Assembly: GCA_946411525.1 (NCBI GenBank)
Contig: CAMKEI010000004.1
Location: forward strand, 28,446-92,445
Length of the DNA: 64,000 nt
Source: an uncultured Clostridia bacterium
GTDB lineage: Bacteria > Bacillota > Clostridia > Christensenellales > Aristaeellaceae
Direction: 5' to 3'
Shown: in pieces, positions 26,432 to 34,596 of the stretch
How the letters are laid out: each line of letters begins with the position of its first letter
How positions within the stretch are numbered: the stretch's first letter is position 1
The notes under the pieces: model-generated
Told to the model about the DNA's origin: nothing
The model's database searches: none
The model's input: only the letters and a program-made list of their open reading frames with translations
Made by a program: the position numbers and the translations under genes

Positions 26432-26899
26432 TTATCCATTTTTTGGTAAATGGAGCACGGATGGAGCAAACGCGTCGGCTAGAACGCTTATATATTGGGC
26501 GTTTGCGGGTTTGTAAGATTGATTTATAAATTCTTCGGAATATGGGTTTAATGCGTTCAAAAGATTCTGATGTTTCATGACGCCCTGGTGCCTGGTGACC
26601 GCATAAACGGTTTCCACCATTCTTGTGTCGGCATGGCCGAGAAGATCTGCCACCTGAGCTGAAGAAAGATTTGCTTCATTCAGCTGGGTGCCGAAGGTGG
26701 CACGCCAGTCATGGTTGTTGTAAAGTTTGTAGATTCCCAATGCCTTGAATGCGTTTCTGTAGGTCCTGCGTAGTGTTGAGTAACTGCAGGGCTCTTCTGG
26801 GTCGCGTCCATGGATGATAAAACCTTTTTCCTGACGCAGGGGCTCCAGAATCATTTTGAGCGCATCCGGAATAATGAAGTCACGGTTTATTTCCTGCAA
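26432..26899 (-). pseudogene. Tyrosine recombinase (integrase), C-terminal remnant
   Basis: The fragment covers the second half of a phage-type integrase catalytic domain. NNHDWRATFGTQLNEANLSSAQVADLLGHADTRMVETVY fits the H-x-x-R box and the LGH box before the catalytic tyrosine (TVYA). The N-terminal DNA-binding domains and the first catalytic arginine are missing: an in-frame TAA lies three codons upstream of the first usable start (a TTG without a ribosome binding site). The gene points towards tRNA-Val. It cannot be an active integrase. It marks a past insertion at this tRNA. Confidence 0.85.
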
Positions 26900-27190
26900 A
26901 TCGATTTACGAAGGCATCAATTACAACTGCAAAAAACTCTCTTTGTTAAAAATGATATCGTCCACCGGCAACAGAAAAGCAAAAGAACAGGTATCAGACT
27001 GAAAACACAGTTCCGGATACCCAATTCCGTCATCCAGGAAACAAAAATCAAATACTTGCTGTTGAGCAAGCAGTTTTCCCATCTTCATGCATTCTCTGAA
27101 TTTCTTGATTTCAAACGTTTGCATGGCGACAATGAGAACGTTTGCAATTATTTGACAAAAGTAAATTTCAGAAAAGAACGCCAAATGCTA
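26900..27190. other. AT-rich gap between integrase remnant and oxidoreductase gene
   Basis: About 290 bases, clearly more AT-rich than the flanks. Open frames exist on both strands (26810-27241 plus, 26921-27184 minus), but neither has a ribosome binding site or a recognisable family. I see no intact gene, only probable decayed mobile-element DNA upstream of the next promoter. Confidence 0.5.
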
Positions 27191-27219
27191 TTGACAATTA
27201 TTGGAATCGGTGGTAATTT
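27191..27219 (+). promoter_or_regulatory. Promoter of the oxidoreductase-Liv-ATC cluster
   Basis: A perfect TTGACA, a 17-base spacer and TAATTT end 47 bases before the first start codon of the eleven-gene cluster. Confidence 0.65.
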
Positions 27220-27266
27220 ATGTATCGCAGGAAACAAATAAATGAATATCCTTAGGAGGCATTCCG

Positions 27267-29174
27267 ATGTACGCACATCTTCTTCAGCCGGGGAAAATTG
27301 GTTCTTTGTATGTAAGAAACCGTGTGATTATGGCTCCGCTTGGATCCCGCCTGACAACGGAAAACGGCGCTGTAACGGATGATATGATTGAGTTTTACTC
27401 CCAGCGTGCTCGCGGAGGAGCAGGCGTTATTGTAATCGAAGCGATGGGAATTGAATATCCCCAGGCAGTCGGCAAGCCGAATCACGTCCGTTTTCATGAC
27501 GAGCGATATGTCCCGGGCCACGCAAAGCTGGTTGAAAAAATCCACGAATGCGGCGGAAAAGCCTTTGCAATGCTCTGGCACGCCGGCATCAACAAGGGAT
27601 GTCTGGAAGGAGTGCAGCCCGTCGGACCCTCCGCGATCCTGAACCCCAACACCGGTATTGTTCCGCATGAACTGACCGTGGATGAAATCCATGAACTGGT
27701 CAATAAATTCGGGCAGGCAGCCGCCCGCGCAAAACTGTGCGGATATGACGGCGTCAATGTACACGCTGCCCACGGTTACCTGCTTTCCTCCTTTGTATCA
27801 GCAGCCACCAACCAGCGTACGGATGAGTACGGCGGCAGCTTTGAAAACAGGATCCGCTTCCCCCTGGAAGTGCTGGCCGCCATACGCCGGAATACAGGGA
27901 AGGATTACCCGGTCGTTTTCCGCATCAACGGAAGCGATTTCATCGACGGCGGAATCACGCCTGAGGAAGCGGCAGCTTTTGCGGAAGCGCTGGAAAAAGG
28001 CGGTGTGAATGCCATTGACGTATCCGCCGGCGTTTACGGAAGCATTGATACCATGATCGAGCCGATCCAGTATGAAGAAGGCTGGAAGCTGTATCTTGCT
28101 GAAAACATCCGGAAGCATGTCTCCATCCCCGTATTCGGCGTCGGAGTCATTCACGATCCGGCGAAGGCGGACAAAGCGATTGCTGACGGCCAGGTGGATT
28201 TTGTCTGCGTCGGCAGGGAACTGCTTTGTGAACCGCAGTGGGTCAACAAGGCTGCCGCCGGAGAAACGCATTTTGTCAAATGCATCGGCTGCAACTCCTG
28301 CTTTGAGCGTATCGGGAAAAATCTTCCCATCCGCTGCGCCGTGAACGCGCTGGCCGGGCGGGAGCTGCATACTCCCCGGCCCGCAGAAAAGCCGCTGAAC
28401 ATTGCGGTTGCCGGAGCAGGACCTGCGGGCATCACCGCAGCCGTCACGGCGGCAGGGCGCGGCCATCACGTTACACTGTTTGAAAAGGAAAACCATATCG
28501 GCGGACAGCTGGTGCTTGCCGGCGCACCGCCCCGAAAAGACAAAATTCTGGAATATATCGGGTATCTGCAGGAAGAGCTGAACCGGTCTGAAGTGGAAGT
28601 GAAGCTCTGTCATGAGTTCACCGTGGAAGACGCCCGGTCCTTCGACCGTGTGATTGTGGCCGCAGGGGCACACTGCAGAACGATTCCTTTAAAAGGCAGC
28701 GGCTTTGAATACATGACTGCCTGGGACGCCCTGCAGAACCGGTCTTTCTCCTGGGACAGCAGAAATGTGCTGCTCATCGGCGCCGGCAGCGTAGGCTGCG
28801 AAACTGCACTGTATATCCGGGAGCACGGTGCGGCGAGTGTAACTGTCGTGGAAATGCGGGAAAAGATTGCGGCGGATATGGACAACATCAGCCGGATGAA
28901 ACTGCTGCATGAGCTGGCGGAATGCGGGGTTCGCACCCTGCCTTCCACCGTACTGGATCATATGGAAAACGGCATGGCTTACCTGTCCGGAAACGTAGGG
29001 GAAAAGATCCCGTGCGACACGGTGGTCGAGGCTGTCGGCGCCGCTCCGGATCGGGAGCTGTGCGACGCGCTTTATCAGAACGGCATCCCGTTCATCAACA
29101 TCGGCGATGCCGCATGCATTGGTAAAATCGGGGAGGCAGTCCGTGGAGGATTCGACGCGGCAGCGACGATCTGA
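27267..29174 (+). CDS. NADH:flavin oxidoreductase, old-yellow-enzyme / 2,4-dienoyl-CoA reductase type with [4Fe-4S]
   Basis: A 635-residue flavoenzyme with the three-part build of 2,4-dienoyl-CoA reductase (FadH), BaiCD and trimethylamine dehydrogenase. Residues 1-330 form the FMN TIM barrel (VIMAPLGSRLTTENG; NVHAAHGYLLSSFVS; NRIRFPLEVLAAIR). C339, C342, C345 and C357 (CIGCNSC...RC) hold a [4Fe-4S] cluster. Residues 375-635 bind FAD and NAD(P)H (AVAGAGPAGITAAVTAA; LLIGAGSVGCETALYI). Such enzymes reduce activated C=C bonds. It is first in the cluster and may reduce an imported unsaturated ring or acyl compound; the substrate is unknown. TTAGGAGG precedes the ATG. Confidence 0.9.
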   Translation: MYAHLLQPGKIGSLYVRNRVIMAPLGSRLTTENGAVTDDMIEFYSQRARGGAGVIVIEAMGIEYPQAVGKPNHVRFHDERYVPGHAKLVEKIHECGGKAFAMLWHAGINKGCLEGVQPVGPSAILNPNTGIVPHELTVDEIHELVNKFGQAAARAKLCGYDGVNVHAAHGYLLSSFVSAATNQRTDEYGGSFENRIRFPLEVLAAIRRNTGKDYPVVFRINGSDFIDGGITPEEAAAFAEALEKGGVNAIDVSAGVYGSIDTMIEPIQYEEGWKLYLAENIRKHVSIPVFGVGVIHDPAKADKAIADGQVDFVCVGRELLCEPQWVNKAAAGETHFVKCIGCNSCFERIGKNLPIRCAVNALAGRELHTPRPAEKPLNIAVAGAGPAGITAAVTAAGRGHHVTLFEKENHIGGQLVLAGAPPRKDKILEYIGYLQEELNRSEVEVKLCHEFTVEDARSFDRVIVAAGAHCRTIPLKGSGFEYMTAWDALQNRSFSWDSRNVLLIGAGSVGCETALYIREHGAASVTVVEMREKIAADMDNISRMKLLHELAECGVRTLPSTVLDHMENGMAYLSGNVGEKIPCDTVVEAVGAAPDRELCDALYQNGIPFINIGDAACIGKIGEAVRGGFDAAATI

Positions 29175-29220
29175 CCATCGATGCTCACCGATTACAATAA
29201 AAACAAAGGAGAAAGGAAAA

Positions 29221-30327
29221 ATGAAAAAGCTCGTATCACTCTTACTCGTCCTCATGCTGTCCATGGCCGCGTTTACCGCCCTGGCAGATGAACCGGTCAA
29301 AATCGCGCTGACCGCGCCGCTGACCGGCAACCTGTCCCAGTACGGTGAAAGCTTCCAGAACTCGGTAACACTGGCCTGCAAGCAGTGGAATGACAAAGGC
29401 GGCGTCCTGGGCCGTAGCGTGGAACTGGTGATTGAAGACACCGCCGGAGATCCCGCGCAGGCTGCCACGGTTGCTCAGAAGATCGTAAGCGACGGCAGCA
29501 TTTTTGCCGAAGTAGGCGATTTCAACACAGCCTGCTGCATGGCTGCACAGCCCATCTATGCCGGTTCAGAAATGCTGCAGGTTTCCCCCACCTGTTCTGC
29601 CGTCAACTTCGCCGTCGGCTCCGAATGGTCTTTTGAATGCCTCGGAACCCAGGATGTACAGGGCGAATTCATGGCAAACTGGGCATATGAAAACGGCGCC
29701 CGCAAGGTTGCGGTTCTTTACCTGAACAGCGACTGGGGCATCAGCGTCGACAACGGTTTTGCGAAGGCTTTCAAGGCCCTTGGCGGCGAGATCGTCATTG
29801 AAGAGCCCTACAATGACGGCGAGACTGACTTCAGCGCTGCGCTGACCAAGCTGCGCGAAACCGAACCCGACGCGCTGTACATTGCCTGCTATTACAACGA
29901 CGGCGCTGCCATCAATATTCAGCGTGAAGTACTGAACTGGGATATCCCCGTCTATCATCCCGGCACAGTGTATTCCACGGACTTCCTGTCCATCGGCGGC
30001 ACGGCTGTGGAAGGCGTCCTGACAAACGTCGGTTTCTATCCGGACGATCCCACCCCCGAAGCGGCTTCCTTTATCGCCGAGTACAACACCCTGTACGGCA
30101 AGGATCCCGATTACTACGGCGCCTGTGCCTATGATGCTTTCAACGTTCTGATGGAAGCAATCGAGCGCGCCGGTGAGCTGGACACACACAAGGTCCGCGA
30201 AGCGCTGGCAGCCACGGACGCTCATCAGGGCGTTTCCGGCAGCATCACTTTTGATGAAAACGGCGACGCCCGCAAGAGCTATATCAAACTGACCATTGAG
30301 AACAACCAGTACAAGGTGGTTCGCTGA
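29221..30327 (+). CDS. livJ: Liv-type ABC transporter substrate-binding protein
   Basis: An extracytoplasmic binding protein of 368 residues in the branched-chain amino acid family (type I periplasmic fold). A signal peptide ends at TALA-DEP near residue 22. PVKIALTAPLTGNLSQYGESFQNSVTLACKQWNDKGGVLGRSVELVIEDTAGDP is the family N-terminus and YNTLYGKDPDYYGACAYDAFNVLMEAIERAG the usual C-terminal part. There is no lipobox cysteine, unusual for a binding protein of a Gram-positive cell. These proteins also bind amides, urea and aromatic or heterocyclic acids, so leucine should not be assumed. The ORF track starts 38 codons early; AAAGGAGAAAGG fixes the ATG at 29221. A hairpin separates it from the permease genes. 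Confidence 0.9.
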   Translation: MKKLVSLLLVLMLSMAAFTALADEPVKIALTAPLTGNLSQYGESFQNSVTLACKQWNDKGGVLGRSVELVIEDTAGDPAQAATVAQKIVSDGSIFAEVGDFNTACCMAAQPIYAGSEMLQVSPTCSAVNFAVGSEWSFECLGTQDVQGEFMANWAYENGARKVAVLYLNSDWGISVDNGFAKAFKALGGEIVIEEPYNDGETDFSAALTKLRETEPDALYIACYYNDGAAINIQREVLNWDIPVYHPGTVYSTDFLSIGGTAVEGVLTNVGFYPDDPTPEAASFIAEYNTLYGKDPDYYGACAYDAFNVLMEAIERAGELDTHKVREALAATDAHQGVSGSITFDENGDARKSYIKLTIENNQYKVVR

Positions 30328-30334
30328 TGCTTAC

Positions 30335-30365
30335 GGGGAGAGGCGGATATCAACCGCCTCTCCTC
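30335..30365 (+). terminator. Intercistronic stem-loop after the binding-protein gene
   Basis: GGGGAGAGGCGG and CCGCCTCTCCTC pair over 12 positions around ATATCAA, without a good T run afterwards. It probably protects the 3' end of the binding-protein message or terminates part of transcription. Confidence 0.65.
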
Positions 30366-30454
30366 TGTTTCCGGCTGTTGCCGTACACAGCGGATAATTG
30401 CCGGCACTGTCTTCACTGCGGCTCTATATGCAATGGAAAGTCGGTGGATATTAT

Positions 30455-31333
30455 ATGACGATGATTGTTCAGCAATTGGTCAACGGCATTACCCAGGGCG
30501 GTCTGTACGCCCTGCTGGCCATTTCCTATTCGCTGGTTTACGGCGTGATGAGCCTGGTCAATTTCTCGACCGGTTCCATCTATATGCTTGGAGCGGTAGG
30601 TGCCTGGCTGCTCTGCAATTACCTGATTTCGGACTTTTTGCTTTCCCTGGTCGTGGGATTTGCAGTAGGCTTTGCGCTTGCCTTTATACTCGAAAAAATA
30701 GCATTCAAATCCATTCGCGGCATCAGCCGGATTTCCTCCCTGATCTGCACGATTGGGTTTTCCCAGATGCTCAATGAGCTGACGGCTCTGTTGTTCGGAA
30801 AAGCCACCAAAGGCATGCCGTCTTTTTTCTCGGAAAAAGCGTTTGAAGTGGTTGGCGTTACAATCAGCTGGCTTCAGCTGATTCTGATGCTGGCGGTGGT
30901 TGTTGTGCTGGTTACACTGCAGCTCTTTGTCTATAAGACGAAGATGGGACTGGCCGTGCGTACCGTGGCGATGGACAACACAACTGCGGGCCTGATGGGA
31001 ATCAATGTGGACCGGACGATTTCAATTGCGTTTTCTCTGGCGGGTGCCTGTGCCGGTATCGCCGGTGTCGCCGGATGCATCTATTATCGTTCGGTATCTG
31101 CATACATGGGTTGGATTCCGGGGATCAAGTCGTTCTCAGCGGCCGTTTTCGGCGGCCTGAGCTCCATGCCCGGCGCGATTCTTGGCGGCTATCTGATGGG
31201 GATTATCGAGAACTTCGGTGTGCAGATTTTCTCCACCGGCTATCGCGACGTAATCAGTTTTGTGGTTATGATCATCTTCCTGCTCTTCTGCCCGGCCGGC
31301 TTGCTTGGGCGTAAAAAGACGACCAAGGTGTAA
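30455..31333 (+). CDS. livH: Liv-type ABC transporter permease (LivH family)
   Basis: A membrane permease of 292 residues with about eight helices, one half of the translocation channel. IVQQLVNGITQGGLYALLAISYSLVYGVMSLVNFSTGSIYMLGA is the hallmark LivH start. The conserved loop VRTVAMDNTTAGLMGINVDRTISIAFSLAGACAGIAG and AVFGGLSSMPGAILGGYLMGIIENF near the end contact the ATPases. The ORF track begins 19 codons early; the ATG at 30455 with GGTGG upstream gives the expected start. Fourteen bases separate it from livM. Confidence 0.9.
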   Translation: MTMIVQQLVNGITQGGLYALLAISYSLVYGVMSLVNFSTGSIYMLGAVGAWLLCNYLISDFLLSLVVGFAVGFALAFILEKIAFKSIRGISRISSLICTIGFSQMLNELTALLFGKATKGMPSFFSEKAFEVVGVTISWLQLILMLAVVVVLVTLQLFVYKTKMGLAVRTVAMDNTTAGLMGINVDRTISIAFSLAGACAGIAGVAGCIYYRSVSAYMGWIPGIKSFSAAVFGGLSSMPGAILGGYLMGIIENFGVQIFSTGYRDVISFVVMIIFLLFCPAGLLGRKKTTKV

Positions 31334-31346
31334 GGAGGATCAGGCT

Positions 31347-32327
31347 ATGAAGAAAAAAATAAATCCGCGGGCGTTGATCCTTCTGCTGGCGCTCCTGGCA
31401 CTGCTGACGGCGTTTCCGTTCTGTGTCAGCAATTATATTATCCAGATTGCGGTATACTGCGGCATTTATATCATGCTGGCAGTCAGTCTGAACCTGCTGG
31501 TTGGCTACACGGGCATTTTTTCCATGGGCCATGTCGCGTTCTTCTGCATCGGCGCCTATACCTCGGCGTTGCTTGCAACCAAGCTGGGAATAGCATTCCC
31601 CCTGTGCTTTATTGCAGGAGGCATCGGAGCGGCATTCATCGGTGCGCTGGTCGGTTTTGCGACACTGCGGCTGAATGATATTTTCCTTGCGTTTACAACC
31701 ATGGGCCTGGGCGAAGTGATCCGGATCATCATCCAGAACGCCAGCTTCACAAACGGCGCGCTGGGGGTAGCCGGAATCCCGATGCCGATGCTGGCAGGCC
31801 ACAAGATGACCAGAATAGAGTTCTATTTCATGGTGCTAATTCTGGTGCTGATTCTGGTTTACCTGGTCAGCCGGCTGGTCCACTCCAATACCGGACGCAC
31901 GCTGAAAATGATCCGGGACGACGCAAATGCAGCCTCAAGCCTTGGCGTCAACGTATTCCGCTATAAGATGACGATCATGATCCTTTCCTGTTTTGTTGCC
32001 GGACTTGCGGGCTCGCTGTATGCCACTTTCCTGCAGTACATTAACGCCTCCAACTTTTCCATCAGCATATCCATCAATATCATCGCGATGGTTGCGATAG
32101 GAGGAATGGGCACCATCAGCGGGCCGATCATCGGCGCTATTCTGCTGCAGGTACTGCCGGAGGCCATCCGTTTCCTGTCCAATTACCGCCAGCTGATGTT
32201 CGGTATAGCGCTCGTCATCTCAATCATGTTTGCCCCGCGCGGCCTTGTCGGTCTGAACTGGAAGCGCATCCCTTTCATCGCATCCGTTTGCGAAAAACTG
32301 AAGACCAATAACGGAAAGGAGATCTGA
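31347..32327 (+). CDS. livM: Liv-type ABC transporter permease (LivM family)
   Basis: The partner permease, 326 residues. YCGIYIMLAVSLNLLVGYTGIFSMGHVAFFCIGAYTSALLATKLG is the family signature, and GRTLKMIRDDANAASSLGVNVFRYKMTIMILSCFVAGLAGSLYATFLQYI the EAA-like coupling loop. The end reads GLVGLNWKR. AAGGAGG precedes the ATG at 31347; the ORF track starts 14 codons earlier. Its stop is two bases from the livG start, so all transporter genes after the hairpin are tightly coupled. Confidence 0.9.
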   Translation: MKKKINPRALILLLALLALLTAFPFCVSNYIIQIAVYCGIYIMLAVSLNLLVGYTGIFSMGHVAFFCIGAYTSALLATKLGIAFPLCFIAGGIGAAFIGALVGFATLRLNDIFLAFTTMGLGEVIRIIIQNASFTNGALGVAGIPMPMLAGHKMTRIEFYFMVLILVLILVYLVSRLVHSNTGRTLKMIRDDANAASSLGVNVFRYKMTIMILSCFVAGLAGSLYATFLQYINASNFSISISINIIAMVAIGGMGTISGPIIGAILLQVLPEAIRFLSNYRQLMFGIALVISIMFAPRGLVGLNWKRIPFIASVCEKLKTNNGKEI

Positions 32328-32329
32328 TC

Positions 32330-33091
32330 ATGCTATATGCTGAAGAGGTTTCCGTTCGTTTCGGTGGACTGACGGCGGTTGACCGGGTGTCGCTCCACAT
32401 TGTACCGGACGAGATTCACGCCATCATCGGACCCAACGGCGCCGGAAAGTCAACCTTTTTCAATGCCATTTCCGGAATCAACAAACCTTCCGAAGGGAAG
32501 ATCACCTTTCAGGGCAAAGACATCACCGGGCTGAAACAGCATCAGGTCGCTCAGATGGGAATCGGCCGTACCTTCCAGAACATAAAACTGTTCGGTTCCA
32601 TGACTGTCATGGAAAACGTACTGTGCGGTTATCATCAGCACGTAAAAAGCGGGTTGGTGCATGATCTGTTCGGCCTTCCTTCCCAGATGCGGGAGGAGGC
32701 TGAGCTGCTGGAACGCTGCAAAGAACTTCTGGCACGCGTGGAGCTGTATGACAAGCGGATGATGAAAGCCAACAATCTACCCTATGGAGAACAGCGCAAG
32801 CTGGAGATTGTCCGGGCCATGGCGACAGGGCCGAAGCTTCTGATGCTGGACGAACCGGCTGCAGGAATGAACCCCAGCGAGACGGAGGAGCTGAAGCAGT
32901 TCATCCGGAAAATCAACGCTGAAGGTCTGACGATCCTGCTGATCGAACACGACGTCAAAATGGTCATGTCCCTGGCAGACACCATCACGGTGCTGGATCA
33001 CGGTTCGAAAATTGCGGAGGGCAGCGCAGACGAGGTCAAGAACGATGAGAAGGTCATCGAAGCCTATCTGGGAAAGTCCTATCGGAGGTAA
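32330..33091 (+). CDS. livG: Liv-type ABC transporter ATPase (LivG family)
   Basis: An ABC ATPase of 253 residues that powers the importer. The Walker A is IIGPNGAGKSTFFNAISG, the Q-loop is in MGIGRTFQNIKLFGSMTVMENV, and the Walker B is LLMLDEPAAGMNPSETEEL with switch histidine in LLIEHDVKMVM. The signature is LPYGEQRKLEI, the form found in LivG proteins instead of LSGGQ. The insertion YHQHVKSGLVHDLFGLPSQMREEAELLERC is normal for this subfamily. The ATG has GGAAAGGAG upstream. Confidence 0.92.
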   Translation: MLYAEEVSVRFGGLTAVDRVSLHIVPDEIHAIIGPNGAGKSTFFNAISGINKPSEGKITFQGKDITGLKQHQVAQMGIGRTFQNIKLFGSMTVMENVLCGYHQHVKSGLVHDLFGLPSQMREEAELLERCKELLARVELYDKRMMKANNLPYGEQRKLEIVRAMATGPKLLMLDEPAAGMNPSETEELKQFIRKINAEGLTILLIEHDVKMVMSLADTITVLDHGSKIAEGSADEVKNDEKVIEAYLGKSYRR

Positions 33092-33092
33092 C

Positions 33093-33812
33093 ATGAATAA
33101 CGCTATTATACGCTTTGACCATGTCACGGTCACCTATGGCGCCATCCAGGCGCTTCAGGATGTCTCCCTCGAAGTGGAAAAGGGCATGATTGTTGCGCTG
33201 ATCGGCGCAAACGGTGCGGGCAAAACAACGCTGCTTAATGCGCTGACCGGGGTCGTGCCGGTGAAGGAAGGGCATATTTACCTGCGTGACGAGGACATCA
33301 CCGGAATGAAGTCTCACCTGATCTCCCAGAGAAAAGTTGCGCATGTTCCGGAGGGACGCCGGATTTTTGCAGAACTGAGCGTTGAGGACAACCTGCGCGT
33401 AGGCGCATACAACCTGTATAAAGACAAAGCCCGCATCAAGCAGCTGATGGAAATGAACTATGAGCTTTTCCCGATCCTGGCGGAGCGCAGCAAGCAGCTG
33501 GGCGGAACGCTGTCCGGCGGGGAACAGCAGATGCTGGCCATTGCCCGCGGCCTGATGAGCGAGCCCGAAATTGTGCTGCTGGATGAACCGAGTCTCGGTA
33601 TCGCACCCATTATCGTCGAGAAAATATTCGAGTTTATCGTCAAGATCAATCAGATGGGCAAGACCATTTTCCTGGTGGAACAGAACGCGAACCTCGCGCT
33701 GGAAACCGCGTCGTATGTTTACGTGCTGGAAACGGGACGGGTAACGAACCACAATACCAGCGAAGTCCTGCTGAAGGATGATTCCATCCGGAAGGCTTAT
33801 CTTGGACTCTGA
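33093..33812 (+). CDS. livF: Liv-type ABC transporter ATPase (LivF family)
   Basis: The second ATPase, 239 residues. Walker A ALIGANGAGKTTLLNALTG, Q-loop ISQRKVAHVPEGRRIFAELSVEDNL, signature LSGGEQQMLAIARGL, Walker B IVLLDEPSLGIAPIIVEKIFE and switch histidine replaced by glutamine (FLVEQNANLAL), all standard for LivF. The start one base after the livG stop, with GGAGG before it, corrects the ORF-track start by 27 codons. With the binding protein and two permeases the importer is complete. Confidence 0.92.
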   Translation: MNNAIIRFDHVTVTYGAIQALQDVSLEVEKGMIVALIGANGAGKTTLLNALTGVVPVKEGHIYLRDEDITGMKSHLISQRKVAHVPEGRRIFAELSVEDNLRVGAYNLYKDKARIKQLMEMNYELFPILAERSKQLGGTLSGGEQQMLAIARGLMSEPEIVLLDEPSLGIAPIIVEKIFEFIVKINQMGKTIFLVEQNANLALETASYVYVLETGRVTNHNTSEVLLKDDSIRKAYLGL

Positions 33813-33842
33813 TTTCATATCATATAAGGAGAGCGAAACAAA

Positions 33843-34577
33843 ATGGACTATACCGCAAGAGAACATGCATTTATCTATGGCGTGATCGCCCAGGAGCTGA
33901 TGCGTATTGCTCCCGGGTCCGAGGAAACCCTGGCTGAGAGCATCCGGGTATACGGGTTGCAGCGTGGCGCCCGCATGGGCCAGACCGCAGAGAAATTCGG
34001 CGACGAACGCAGCATGCGGACTTATCTCGCTTACGGCGAATGGGCACCTGCTCCGGGAGAGATGGACGTGGAAATCCCGCAGAATTCTCCTTCAGCAGTC
34101 TGGCACGTGAAGAAATGCCCCTGGTGCCAGGAATGGACTGAAAAAGGCATGCTCGACGTGGGAAAATATTACTGCAAATACGTTGACCGGGAACTTGTTC
34201 ATGGATTTAACGCAGATCTGGAGCTGGGAACAGGCACAACCCAGACAAACGGGGACGCCTATTGCTTCTTTGAGTGGGCCGGCGCTGACATGACCCCGGA
34301 AAACAAGGCGGCAAACGCTGAAATTGCGAAAAAGGTCGGCTCTGTACGGCTGAAGACATGGGCCTATCACATGGCTCACATCTATAAAACGATGGGTGAA
34401 GTGATCGGGAAGAATTTAGGCAGAGAAAAGCAGGAGGAGATCTTCCGGGCAGCGGACGCACGCATTGCGGAACATCTCGGCAAAGAGACCGTGGAATTGA
34501 TGCATCTGGGCAGATTGATCGATTTCTGGGTGACCCCCTCCCTGGAGCCGACAGACCGGCTCAGTGAGTTTTTCTGA
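33843..34577 (+). CDS. ATC hydrolase family protein, first copy
   Basis: A 244-residue cytoplasmic protein of the L-2-amino-thiazoline-4-carboxylic acid hydrolase family. In Pseudomonas, AtcB opens the thiazoline ring of ATC to give a carbamoyl-cysteine. Motifs shared with the second copy at 37751 are YGLQRGARM (37-45), KKCPWCQEW (C92), YYCKYVDRELVHGF (110-122) and WAYHMAH near 173. Conserved Cys, His and Asp suggest metal or acid-base catalysis. It lies 30 bases after livF with AAGGAG before the ATG, and 19 bases before the M20 gene. Family membership rests on recall of the motif pattern. The real substrate in this organism may be a related heterocycle or amide. Confidence 0.75.
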   Translation: MDYTAREHAFIYGVIAQELMRIAPGSEETLAESIRVYGLQRGARMGQTAEKFGDERSMRTYLAYGEWAPAPGEMDVEIPQNSPSAVWHVKKCPWCQEWTEKGMLDVGKYYCKYVDRELVHGFNADLELGTGTTQTNGDAYCFFEWAGADMTPENKAANAEIAKKVGSVRLKTWAYHMAHIYKTMGEVIGKNLGREKQEEIFRAADARIAEHLGKETVELMHLGRLIDFWVTPSLEPTDRLSEFF

Positions 34578-34596
34578 TGATACAGAGGTGACAAGT

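Noticed and set aside
26921-27184. 87-codon minus-strand ORF next to the integrase remnant
   Set aside because: No recognisable domain, no ribosome binding site and a TTG start; it does not read like the missing integrase half.
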